Assembly (NCBI GenBank): GCA_013288345.1
Contig: JABDCA010000023.1
Location: forward strand, 1 to 45,133
DNA from: Bacteroidota bacterium
GTDB lineage: Bacteria; Bacteroidota; Bacteroidia; JABEUT01
DNA: 45,133 nucleotides
Direction of reading: 5' to 3'
The notes beneath the pieces are model-generated. The model was given only the letters and a program-made list of their open reading frames with translations, was not told where the DNA came from and searched no databases. Below, piece by piece: positions 31,870-40,191 of the stretch (within the stretch, counting starts at the first letter, position 1; every line of letters begins with the position of its first letter). A program made the position numbers and the translations under genes.

Positions 31870-32717
31870 TTTGATTTTTTTAAGCCCCAATACTGTAATA
31901 CCTTATAATCGTACTTACCAACCATGTAAGCAGGTTTTTGTATTGTAACAGGCCATCTTATTTTATGCTTTACATACCTGAAGCCAACCTGGCGATAACC
32001 ACGATCGGAGTATCCGTAATAATGATAATAGTAGTTCATGGAATAATCTAACAAAAACAGAAATGAGTTGCCTGCTATCATCTTCCTTCTCAATACAGGC
32101 GCATCAGTTTTGTCATTCAAGCTCAAATAAGCAATTGTAGTTGAATTTGAATCTACCTCATTCTTAATAAAATAAGTTCCTTCATCATTTGGTGTCAATA
32201 ACCAGTCCGAGTAGTCGTTATTTAAGTCACCGGTATTATTAATACTCTTCAAATATTCATAAGCATCAATCCATTGGGTGTAAGTCGGCAGGCAATACAT
32301 GTATACAAGGCTATCCTTATTTTCCTTTAATGTCATCCATTTGCAATAATTCATGGCTGCCTCCCAGGTAATGCCTAAAACAGGATATGTATCATATTCC
32401 GAACTACTGACATACTTCTCATAAACATCTTTATTGCACATACCCGTATCAGGCAATTGACTCTGATAAAACTTAGTTGATGAATCAACTTTAATATCCT
32501 TAAGGTATGTTTTATATTGGCTGTAAGTGACCAAGCTACTTATATCAAACTCTTCAATTGATGTTTTAAACTTAAATTGATACCTCTCATAACCCCATTG
32601 CTTAGAGAAATCAATGGTTCTGGCAGGAATATGATAAAACTTATTGTCCCCATTATCAGAAGCAAACCCCAATAGAATTGTACAAAAAAAGAGTATAAGT
32701 ATTGGCTTAGTTTTCAA
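31866..32717 (-). CDS. FGE/SUMF1-fold protein, GldK/GldJ-like, coupled to the GldN-like gene
   Basis: The 283-residue protein has an N-terminal signal sequence (MKTKPILILFFCTILLGFAS) and a formylglycine-generating-enzyme-type fold as found in GldK and GldJ. Recognisable blocks are SSLVTYSQYKTYLKDI (the EVTNxQYxxFL position), YPVLGITWEAAMNYCKWMT (111-129), YCLPTYTQWIDAYEYL (the YRLPTEAEWEYA position) and GYRQVGFRYVKHK near the C-terminus. Unlike GldK it has no obvious lipobox cysteine after the signal region. FGE catalytic cysteines are not evident, so a structural role is likelier. The start is TTG at 32717 (TTGAAAAC context). Its TGA overlaps the next ATG by 4 bases, so the pair is translationally coupled. 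Confidence 0.8.
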   Translation of the reverse strand: MKTKPILILFFCTILLGFASDNGDNKFYHIPARTIDFSKQWGYERYQFKFKTSIEEFDISSLVTYSQYKTYLKDIKVDSSTKFYQSQLPDTGMCNKDVYEKYVSSSEYDTYPVLGITWEAAMNYCKWMTLKENKDSLVYMYCLPTYTQWIDAYEYLKSINNTGDLNNDYSDWLLTPNDEGTYFIKNEVDSNSTTIAYLSLNDKTDAPVLRRKMIAGNSFLFLLDYSMNYYYHYYGYSDRGYRQVGFRYVKHKIRWPVTIQKPAYMVGKYDYKVLQYWGLKKSK

Positions 32718-32831
32718 TTGCGTTTTCTTTTATAATGCACATGGGTACTAAAAGATACAGAAATCGCAACATTTTCAACAACATGCTCATTATCAAAACC
32801 TTAACAAGAAGAAGCTTACTGTAAAGTCATT

Positions 32832-33773
32832 TTACTTTTTAACTGCAATCACAGTCATTAAATCAAAACAATGAGGTCTATTTTTTGCAAACCATTTCTT
32901 TTCACCTTTAGAAGAATGGGAATTAATTTCAGTTTTGTGCTTTAAATATTTAAGGGCCTCTTGTACAACAATAGTACTGCTCTTATACAAAGGTATATAT
33001 AGTGTTTCTTTAATCTCGTAACCATATTTCGCAAAAAAATCTTTAATATTTGACTTGCTGAAATATAGTGTATGCTGTGCATGTATGTAATACCATTCTT
33101 TACCAAACAGCATATACCCAAGGGAGTCTGTAAACATGGTAGTTGCCATAAAAATATCACCTTTTCGCTGCAAAGAAGATATTAGTGTAAAGTCTTGCTC
33201 TGGTTTTGTTAAATGCTCAATTACATCAATCATAGTTATGATGTTGATGCTATCTCTATTATATAATTTAAGCAACTTCGGTAAATCTTGTGTTGAATAA
33301 TTATAAATATGCTCGAAACCAAAACTCCTCGATGCATCAACACAAGCAGGGTTAAAATCTATTCCGGTAGCTTCAAATCCGTTCTCTCTCATCCGCATTG
33401 GCAATGCACCATACCTTGTACCAAGGTCTACTGAAAAAGGGTTATCTATTTCAGATACATAGGGCTTTAACAGGTTAATAAAATAATCTGCCCTGCCAAA
33501 ATCCATATCAGCAACAGATAATTTACCGGAAATAATAGATGTAGGGTATAAAAGCGACAACCATTCATCTTTAAATATAGGTGACTGATATAAAAAACCA
33601 CACGACTTACATGCTACTATAGTCAACTCAACATCCATACCACCATCCCAAGAATGGGTAATAAATACAGAATGATTATAACGATTAGCAGGAAAGTGGT
33701 GTCTTATTTTCCGTTCCTTACTTCCACAAATAATACAGTTTTCAACTTTTATCTGGTATGTATTATTTATCAT
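32832..33773 (-). CDS. Class I SAM-dependent methyltransferase with N-terminal zinc ribbon
   Basis: The 313-residue cytoplasmic protein starts with a zinc-ribbon-like pair of CxxC motifs (CIICGSKE at 14-21 and CKSCGFLYQSP at about 55-65), as seen in methyltransferases acting on sugars in surface-glycan pathways. The Rossmann core follows: motif I VDLGTRYGALPMRM (an atypical GTRYG loop), FEATGIDFNPACVDASR, IITMIDVIEHLTKPEQ and a post-motif segment YYIHAQHTLYFSKSNIKDFF. Members of this group often C- or O-methylate nucleotide-activated deoxysugars; the substrate here is not predictable. It stands alone in an AT-rich segment. Confidence 0.85.
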   Translation of the reverse strand: MINNTYQIKVENCIICGSKERKIRHHFPANRYNHSVFITHSWDGGMDVELTIVACKSCGFLYQSPIFKDEWLSLLYPTSIISGKLSVADMDFGRADYFINLLKPYVSEIDNPFSVDLGTRYGALPMRMRENGFEATGIDFNPACVDASRSFGFEHIYNYSTQDLPKLLKLYNRDSINIITMIDVIEHLTKPEQDFTLISSLQRKGDIFMATTMFTDSLGYMLFGKEWYYIHAQHTLYFSKSNIKDFFAKYGYEIKETLYIPLYKSSTIVVQEALKYLKHKTEINSHSSKGEKKWFAKNRPHCFDLMTVIAVKK

Positions 33774-33858
33774 AAGTAATTTGGGCTTACAACATCTTAT
33801 TTATATAAGAAAATCAAATATACTTATTATTAACAACACAATACAACCATATTTTTGG

Positions 33859-34467
33859 CTACTTTAAATGCTTCATATGCTCTGCAATTTCCCTCTCATT
33901 GGGGTTATCGCTTTTCGAGAATGACTCAATTATCAGCTGACGTTCTTCTTCACTCCTGTTCTGACTCAGTTTCTTTTTAGCCTGTATGTCGGTTACCTTA
34001 ATTTTAAAGGCCGCTATACCATTAATCATACCCAGCTTAAACTTCTCATCGAGCTTTTCCCATTGTTCTTTATAAGCAGGCTCAAAGAAATCGATGGATC
34101 GTTCCAGCACATCAATAGCTCCTTCAACGCTTTCAATCAATTCAGCAGTACCATAAATGTGCACAGCAGCATAGTTCCATGTAGGTACATTTTGCTGATG
34201 GCCGTAATACTTGGGTGATATATAGGCGTGTGGCTCAGCGAATATTACCAATACTTTATTATCCTTAATATCCTGCCATTGCTTATTGGCTTTGGCATAA
34301 TGGCTGTATAATACAATCTCACCTGCTTCCTCGGTAATTACAAACGGAAGATGAGTTGCACTGGGCACATTATCCTTTGCACTTACAATGGCCGCAAAAT
34401 TATATTGAGATATAAATTCAATTATTTCTTTTTTATCGGTAACAAGGTTGTGATTGGGAATGTACAT
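33859..34467 (-). CDS. PaiB-like FMN-binding protein
   Basis: The ATG at 34467 (202 residues) gives the family's usual start MYIPNHNLVTDKKEIIEFIS; a TTG two codons upstream is formed by the adjacent repeat. The split-barrel fold typical of pyridoxamine-oxidase-like flavoproteins is indicated by FAAIVSAKDNVPSATHLPFV, VLVIFAEPHAYISPKYYGH and VPTWNYAAVHIYGTAELIES, with the WNYxxVH motif diagnostic of PaiB. B. subtilis PaiB was described as a negative regulator of sporulation and protease genes, but most homologues are uncharacterised FMN- or haem-binding proteins. The C-terminal KKLSQNRSEEERQLI region is family-typical. Confidence 0.92.
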   Translation of the reverse strand: MYIPNHNLVTDKKEIIEFISQYNFAAIVSAKDNVPSATHLPFVITEEAGEIVLYSHYAKANKQWQDIKDNKVLVIFAEPHAYISPKYYGHQQNVPTWNYAAVHIYGTAELIESVEGAIDVLERSIDFFEPAYKEQWEKLDEKFKLGMINGIAAFKIKVTDIQAKKKLSQNRSEEERQLIIESFSKSDNPNEREIAEHMKHLK

Positions 34468-34471
34468 GATC

Positions 34472-34500
34472 AATTATGAATTAAAAATTACGAATTACGA
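34472..34500 (+). repeat. Third copy of the 29-bp AATTACGAATT repeat
   Basis: This matches 20720-20748 at 28 of 29 positions (T for C at 34477) but stands without an inverted partner nearby. It abuts the PaiB-like start. To its right lies a second repeat type, GCCACGAATTACACTAAATT (34507-34526) with a partial inverse TTAATTCGTGAAATTAGTGG (34544-34563). Confidence 0.9.
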
Positions 34501-34600
34501 ATCTCAGCCACGAATTACACTAAATTTTCAATACCAGTCCTTATTAATTCGTGAAATTAGTGGTTGACTTCAAATTGAATCAAACTACATCATATTTTAA

Positions 34601-34608
34601 TATATTTG
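34601..34608 (+). promoter_or_regulatory. -7 box TATATTTG upstream of the poly-Thr lipoprotein
   Basis: TATATTTG matches TAnnTTTG and lies 18 bases before the ATG at 34627. The nearest TTG (34575-34577) is 23 bases upstream, slightly far for a -33 element. Confidence 0.5.
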
Positions 34609-34626
34609 CTTTATATAATTTACATC

Positions 34627-35565
34627 ATGAAATACAAAAGAGTCGCATTTGCTGTTGGTACACTAGCCTTTTCTACAACAATGCTGTTTATGGCATGTAA
34701 AAAAGATACAACAACGACCACTACTACAACTACTCCCCCAACAGGGCCGCAGTTAGTGTTCGTATTCAAATTCGATTCGACCCAGGCAAGGCTCAATAAC
34801 CTTGGCCAGCCAGCTACAATGCCTGCAGGGCATTCAGGCCAGTCGCCTGTATTTAATACTATGAGTTCACACTACATTGAGTTAGCGCCAACTGCTAACA
34901 CAGCATTTGGTGGAGGAGATATATTATACCGTGCCCCTGAAGTAGGCAGCGGAAGCAATCTTGCTATAGAATTCAGCAAATGCACTGTGGTTGGCGAAGG
35001 ACAAGCTTTTTATTCATGCCCAATAAGCAGCGTTACACCAGGTTCATACCAATGGCTACGCGTATCACTTGCTTACCAAAACTATGATATAAAATGGTCG
35101 GCACCGGCCTATAGCATAAGTAATGCCTGGGGAACTGTAGCATCGTTTATTGGCTTTAACAACTACATAACTTCTTATAAAATAAAGGACAGTACTGTTG
35201 TGGTTAACGGAAATGAAATACAAGGGTATGGTGGATTTGAATATGATTATAGCAGTACCATTGGCAAAGTAGCTACCTGGCAAGGCAAAGCTGGTGCAAC
35301 AACTGTTCCTAACCCAATTTCTTCTACTTCACCTATACCAGCGGGTTCATGTGTTGTAACAGGGCAGTTTGTAAATTCATCACAAGCTGTTACTCCATTT
35401 ACTATTACCGGTAAAGAAACCGCTAACGATACCATTGTAGTATCCGTTTCTACCAACAAAAGCTTCGAGTGGAAAGATGCCAATAGTAATGGCCTTTATG
35501 AGCCGTTAAATGGCGATACTGTTGTAGATATGGGTGTTCGTGGTTTGATACCTATAATCAAGTAA
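34627..35565 (+). CDS. Lipoprotein of unknown function with poly-Thr linker
   Basis: The ATG at 34627 (312 residues) is chosen because it opens a lipoprotein signal (MKYKRVAFAVGTLAFSTTML, lipobox FMAC). The mature protein starts CKKDTTTTTTTTTPPTGP, a Thr/Pro tether holding it off the membrane, coded by an ACA/ACG/ACC/ACT repeat prone to length change. The remainder is a beta-rich domain of about 270 residues (LVFVFKFDSTQARLNNLGQP, ALGxY-like strands, DANSNGLYEPLNGDTVVDMG near the end, an Asp/Asn-rich turn). I recognise no named family with confidence. It converges on the next gene with a 13-base gap. Confidence 0.75.
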   Translation: MKYKRVAFAVGTLAFSTTMLFMACKKDTTTTTTTTTPPTGPQLVFVFKFDSTQARLNNLGQPATMPAGHSGQSPVFNTMSSHYIELAPTANTAFGGGDILYRAPEVGSGSNLAIEFSKCTVVGEGQAFYSCPISSVTPGSYQWLRVSLAYQNYDIKWSAPAYSISNAWGTVASFIGFNNYITSYKIKDSTVVVNGNEIQGYGGFEYDYSSTIGKVATWQGKAGATTVPNPISSTSPIPAGSCVVTGQFVNSSQAVTPFTITGKETANDTIVVSVSTNKSFEWKDANSNGLYEPLNGDTVVDMGVRGLIPIIK

Positions 35566-35578
35566 AGAGAATTTTTCT

Positions 35579-36757
35579 TTAGTTCTGCTTGGCAGGATCT
35601 TTATAGCGCGCTATATTCTGGGAAGGAACACCTCCTGCATAATCGAATTTACCGGCTATATAAAGCTGCCCTTTATATTCTAACATTGCGTTTACAGACA
35701 GATTCGCAAACAAAGTATCATAGTATATCATACCTCTTTTATTAGGTGTAGTATCTACATACACAACAAGATTAGCTTCATTAACAGGGCAAATTTTTTC
35801 CAGCTCAACACTCTTTAAATTAATACCGCCACCCGATGCTGCCCAGGCAGTATCATCCCAGCTTGCTATACAACCTGTATATACCCCGTTAACTCTTGCA
35901 AATTGTCCACCGGTATATAACCTGTTATTATAAATGGCCAATGATTTTATCTGCCCTTTAAGCCCCGCTCCCGGCTTACCCCATGCCTTGCCATTCCATT
36001 TCATAATATGCGTACTGCTATTGCCCGATGCATCGCCACCTGCCAGGTAAAGTTCATTTTTATACTCCAACATGGTGCTTATTTCAAATGGGAATGACTT
36101 ACCTACAATAGCCCAACCATATTTGCCTAATACTACCAAGCTGCTATCCTTACCTACCCGGCCACCTGCATATAGATTATTATTATAAGGGCACAATGAA
36201 CGCAACTCCCATCTTTTATCAGGGTTACTAATGCTATCCCACTCTTTTCCATCCCAGGTGCCTATAGTATGTGTAGTCCTGTTATCGGCAGAATCGTTGA
36301 ACCCGGTAGCATATAATCTGTTATTAAAAGTAGCTAAGGCAATAACATCATTAATAGTATCTACATCGCTCCACTTAATACCATTCCATTTAGCAATGCA
36401 ACTGTAAGGCTTGCCACCAGCGCTATCAAAATATCCGCCTGCATATAATTCATCTTTATAAACGATTAGGGCATTTACATTACCCCTTATCCCGCTACCA
36501 ACTGAGTGCCATTTGCTACCATCCCACATAGCAATGCCATGAATAGGCATTCCGCCTGCACTATCAATGCCACCACCCGCATATAAGTTACCTTTATAAA
36601 CGGCAAGCGCATTTACAGTTCCCTTTATTCCACTGCCAACCGAATCCCAACCTATTGATGGCTTTAGAACCCTTGTTGCATGCCCATAACCATTCTTATG
36701 AGCATTTTTGCAGCCTATAGCAAATAATACAACAACTATTAAAAGCAAGTTCCTCAT
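35579..36757 (-). CDS. Lipoprotein with about seven Trp/Gly-rich propeller-type repeats
   Basis: The ATG at 36757 (392 residues) begins a lipoprotein signal (MRNLLLIVVVLFAIGC), preferred over an in-frame ATG at 36823. The mature protein is a chain of repeats of about 45-50 residues: GIKGTVNALAVYKGNLYAGG, IDSAGG, IAMWDGSKWHSVGSGI, and diverged versions to the C-terminus. This suggests a beta-propeller like those in galactose-oxidase or delta-60-type repeat proteins. No catalytic residues are apparent. Its position among exported proteins fits a surface or periplasmic binding role. Confidence 0.8.
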   Translation of the reverse strand: MRNLLLIVVVLFAIGCKNAHKNGYGHATRVLKPSIGWDSVGSGIKGTVNALAVYKGNLYAGGGIDSAGGMPIHGIAMWDGSKWHSVGSGIRGNVNALIVYKDELYAGGYFDSAGGKPYSCIAKWNGIKWSDVDTINDVIALATFNNRLYATGFNDSADNRTTHTIGTWDGKEWDSISNPDKRWELRSLCPYNNNLYAGGRVGKDSSLVVLGKYGWAIVGKSFPFEISTMLEYKNELYLAGGDASGNSSTHIMKWNGKAWGKPGAGLKGQIKSLAIYNNRLYTGGQFARVNGVYTGCIASWDDTAWAASGGGINLKSVELEKICPVNEANLVVYVDTTPNKRGMIYYDTLFANLSVNAMLEYKGQLYIAGKFDYAGGVPSQNIARYKDPAKQN

Positions 36758-36932
36758 TGACAGAATAATACCGACAAAGCTAACAGATATAATTAATAAA
36801 AAAGGCAATATGAACCTTTGCATTTACAGGTTGTATTAATCTTTAAACCCCAATCAACTAAAGGTATGGCATTCAGATTGTAATATTTGTTATTTTCACA
36901 CCTTCATTTTTAACCTTACATCTATTAATTCT

Positions 36933-39900
36933 ATGGCAAACGGCTCAAATAACCTATTAGATCAAAGACTTTCACGCCTTAATACTATTGTAGGATGGTG
37001 CGTATTTGCGGTGGCAATAATTGTTTACTACTGCACGCTTGAACCTACTGCCAGTTTCTGGGACTGTAGCGAAAACCTTTCTATTTACTATAAGCTTGAA
37101 GTTGGTCACCCACCTGGGGAGCCTTTTTTACAATTGATACAGCACTTGGTTTCATTACTCAGCTTTGGCGATGTGCATAAGGCAGCACCATTAATGAACC
37201 ATGCCGCAGCCACTTTCAGTTCATTCACTATTCTGTTTGCTTTCTGGACAACTACCTTTTTTGCACGCAAACTTGTATTGCGCAATGGTGAACTTACAGA
37301 AAACAAAATGTATGCCATATTAGCTTGCGGTATTATTGCGGGCCTTTCATTCACCTTTGTTGATTCGCAGTGGTTCTCGGCTGTTGAGGCATCGGTTTGG
37401 TCAATGTCGGGTTGCTTTACAGCATTTATGTTTTGGTGCGCTACAAAATGGGACAGGTGCGAAGTGCATCCCGAACGTTGGTTGATCTTTATATTCTTCC
37501 TTATCGGTTTATCAATAGGCATCCACTTACTCTGTTTACTGTTTATACCTGCAGCCGTATTGCTTTACTTCTTCAAAACATACCCAGACGGAATTGACTC
37601 GAAATTCTTTAAAATTATACTTAACCCTATTACCAAAGACAAAAAAACACAAGGCGTAATCATCGCTGGTATTGCGGCTATCACCCTTACAGGTATTGTT
37701 AAAAGCATAATAATACCAGGCCTTATAAACCTGGCAACAGGCTTCGAATTGTTTTTTGTAAACCATATGAATATGCCATTTAACTCAGGTGTATTTATTT
37801 ATGGCTTACTGGTTACAGGGCTTATTATTTGGGGACTGAACTTTACCCGCAAAAGAAACAAACCAGGATGGAACACAGCTATCCTCTCACTCGCGGTTCT
37901 TATTATAGGTTACTGTTCGTTCTTATTATTAGTTGTAAGGGCAAGCGCTCCTACCCCAATGAACGAAGATAATCCGAGTGACCCTGTTAGTTTGCACGAT
38001 TACTTAGACCGTAAACAATATGGCGACTGGCCTGTGCTTTATGGTCCATACTATACTGCACCACAAATAGATGCTATTGATAAAGGACCTGTTTATGCAA
38101 AAGATGAAAAATCGGGTAAGTACCTTAAGTCGTATGAAATGCGCGTACCAAAGTATGACCCTAACTTCTGCGTTCTTTTCCCCCGTATGTGGGATCCTAA
38201 CGAAAGCCACCCAAGAGGTTATAAGAGTTGGGGCGGTACTGAAGGATACGAAAAGATCAGGGTTCAATCAAACGATGGCGAAGGCACTAAAATGGTTGAC
38301 AAACCGGGGTACTTCAGTAATAACCTGAATTACTTTTTAAGTTATCAGGTACGATTTATGTATTGGAGGTATTTCCTTTGGAATTTTTGTGGAAGACAAA
38401 ATGATATTCAGGGTTATGACCCATCGGATAACCTACACGGTAACTGGATAACAGGAATTTCTTTCCTCGATTCGATGCGCTACCCGCAAGACGACCAACC
38501 GGATGAACTTGCCAATAACAAAGGTAGAAATGTATTGTACGGCCTACCGCTTATACTTGGCTTGTTTGGCTTTCTATTCCACTTTAAAAGAGACAGGCGA
38601 AACAGCTTAGTAGTACTAACCTATTTCTTCTTTACCGGATTGGCAATTGTACTTTATCTTAACCAGGCACCTTACCAACCGAGGGAACGTGACTATTCGT
38701 ATGTCGGTTCCTTCTACGCCTTTTGTATATGGATAGGCCTCGGGGTTATGGGCTTATACGAATTTCTAGTAAAACGCATGAAGGCCGGCAGCGAAAAACC
38801 TGCTATTGCTATTGCACTTATAGTAAGCATGTTTGTACCTGCAATTATGGCCAGTGCCGAATGGGATGACCACGATCGCTCAAAACGTACTACTACGCGC
38901 GACCTTGCAATAGATTACCTTGAATCGTGCCCGCCAAATGCAATATTATTTACCAATGGTGATAACGACACTTTCCCACTTTGGTATGCACAGGAAGTTG
39001 AAGCAATACGTACCGACGTTCGTGTATGTAACCTTGAACTTTTAGGTATGGGTTGGTATGTTGACCAGATGAACCGCAAGGCTTATGAATCTGACCGCAT
39101 GCCATTTTCGCTTACACACGACCAGTATAAAGATGGAACACGTGATTATGTTTACTTTATTGAAAATAAAAAAGTTAAGGGCTATGCAGATTTGAAGGAC
39201 CTTATCGACTTTATAAAAAGCGATAATACCGAAGATAAATTTGACATTAGCCAGGGTCAGGGCGAGTATGTAAACTACTTCCCTACTAAGAACTTTGAAT
39301 TAAAAGTGAATAAGGCAAACGTTATAAAAAGTGGTGCTTTATCTAAAGAAGTATCTGACAGCGCTATACTGCCTGCTATTGACTGGACGATGAGTGGCAA
39401 CGGAGTTTACCGTAGTACACTTATGGTGCTTGATGCTATGGCACATAACGACTGGAAACGCCCGATATGCTTTGCCGTTACAACCGGATCGGAAGCTTAT
39501 ATGGGACTAGAAAAGTATCTGCAGTTAGAAGGGCTTGTTTACAGGCTTGTTCCTATTGCAGCAACTAACGAGAACTCGGTTGAAGGCACGCGCGTTAACA
39601 CTGATGTGATGTATGACAATGCAATGCATAAATTCCGTTGGGGTAATATGGCTACCGGCGAATACCTTGATGAGAACGTTAGGCGTATGGCAACTGACCT
39701 GAGAATACAGATGGGCACATTGGCAGAAGCTTTAATTAAGGAAGGCAAAAAAGATTCTGCACTTAAGGTGTTGAATATGGCAATGGATTCTATTTCAGAA
39801 AAGAGCTGTCCATATGATGGCCCTGTAGTAATGATAGCTTATGATTACTACCAATTGAAAGAATCTAAAAAAGCCAATCCACTGGCTAAAAAGATGTTTG

Positions 39901-40121
39901 ACCAGTTTGAGAAAGAATTAAGGTACTATCATAGCCTTGATGCTCAAAACTCTCAATATTATGGCAACCAAAGCACACAAGCAACCCGGATATTGGAGCA
40001 GCTTGCATACTTTGCACAAAGCGGAGGACAAGCTGATGTGGCTAAAGATTTTCAGGCAAGGCTTGATAAGCTTGACAAAGCAGGCATGCTGAAAGGATTA
40101 CAACAGCAGGGACAGCAATAA
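36933..40121 (+). CDS. DUF2723/TMEM260-type putative protein O-mannosyltransferase
   Basis: The 1062-residue integral membrane protein belongs to the DUF2723 family of GT-C-fold proteins, related to human TMEM260, which O-mannosylates proteins. The N-terminal segment has the family signature TLEPTASFWDCSENLSIYYK with the likely catalytic acid Asp44 and a following VGHPPGEPF. About ten TM helices extend to roughly residue 640 (QAPYQPRERDYSYVGSFYAF; WIGLGVMGLYEF). A large soluble C-terminal part begins near NAILFTNGDNDTFPLWYAQE and ends with helical TPR-like repeats (about 930-1062). It probably glycosylates exported proteins from a lipid-linked sugar. It is a single-gene unit with a terminator. 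Confidence 0.9.
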   Translation: MANGSNNLLDQRLSRLNTIVGWCVFAVAIIVYYCTLEPTASFWDCSENLSIYYKLEVGHPPGEPFLQLIQHLVSLLSFGDVHKAAPLMNHAAATFSSFTILFAFWTTTFFARKLVLRNGELTENKMYAILACGIIAGLSFTFVDSQWFSAVEASVWSMSGCFTAFMFWCATKWDRCEVHPERWLIFIFFLIGLSIGIHLLCLLFIPAAVLLYFFKTYPDGIDSKFFKIILNPITKDKKTQGVIIAGIAAITLTGIVKSIIIPGLINLATGFELFFVNHMNMPFNSGVFIYGLLVTGLIIWGLNFTRKRNKPGWNTAILSLAVLIIGYCSFLLLVVRASAPTPMNEDNPSDPVSLHDYLDRKQYGDWPVLYGPYYTAPQIDAIDKGPVYAKDEKSGKYLKSYEMRVPKYDPNFCVLFPRMWDPNESHPRGYKSWGGTEGYEKIRVQSNDGEGTKMVDKPGYFSNNLNYFLSYQVRFMYWRYFLWNFCGRQNDIQGYDPSDNLHGNWITGISFLDSMRYPQDDQPDELANNKGRNVLYGLPLILGLFGFLFHFKRDRRNSLVVLTYFFFTGLAIVLYLNQAPYQPRERDYSYVGSFYAFCIWIGLGVMGLYEFLVKRMKAGSEKPAIAIALIVSMFVPAIMASAEWDDHDRSKRTTTRDLAIDYLESCPPNAILFTNGDNDTFPLWYAQEVEAIRTDVRVCNLELLGMGWYVDQMNRKAYESDRMPFSLTHDQYKDGTRDYVYFIENKKVKGYADLKDLIDFIKSDNTEDKFDISQGQGEYVNYFPTKNFELKVNKANVIKSGALSKEVSDSAILPAIDWTMSGNGVYRSTLMVLDAMAHNDWKRPICFAVTTGSEAYMGLEKYLQLEGLVYRLVPIAATNENSVEGTRVNTDVMYDNAMHKFRWGNMATGEYLDENVRRMATDLRIQMGTLAEALIKEGKKDSALKVLNMAMDSISEKSCPYDGPVVMIAYDYYQLKESKKANPLAKKMFDQFEKELRYYHSLDAQNSQYYGNQSTQATRILEQLAYFAQSGGQADVAKDFQARLDKLDKAGMLKGLQQQGQQ

Positions 40122-40137
40122 ACTTAATTATCCAATA

Positions 40138-40168
40138 AAAAATCCTCGGCTAATAACCGGGGATTTTT
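40138..40168 (+). terminator. Intrinsic terminator after the DUF2723 gene
   Basis: A 12-bp stem AAAAATCCTCGG / CCGGGGATTTTT (one G-T pair) with a 7-base loop is followed by CTTTTT, 16 bases after the stop at 40121. Confidence 0.9.
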
Positions 40169-40191
40169 CTTTTTAACTCATAACCTATACA

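Noticed and set aside
31866..32717. FGE-fold protein considered as a true formylglycine-generating enzyme
   Set aside because: There is no sulfatase nearby and no evident catalytic cysteine pair; the GldN-like neighbour favours a GldK/GldJ-like structural role.
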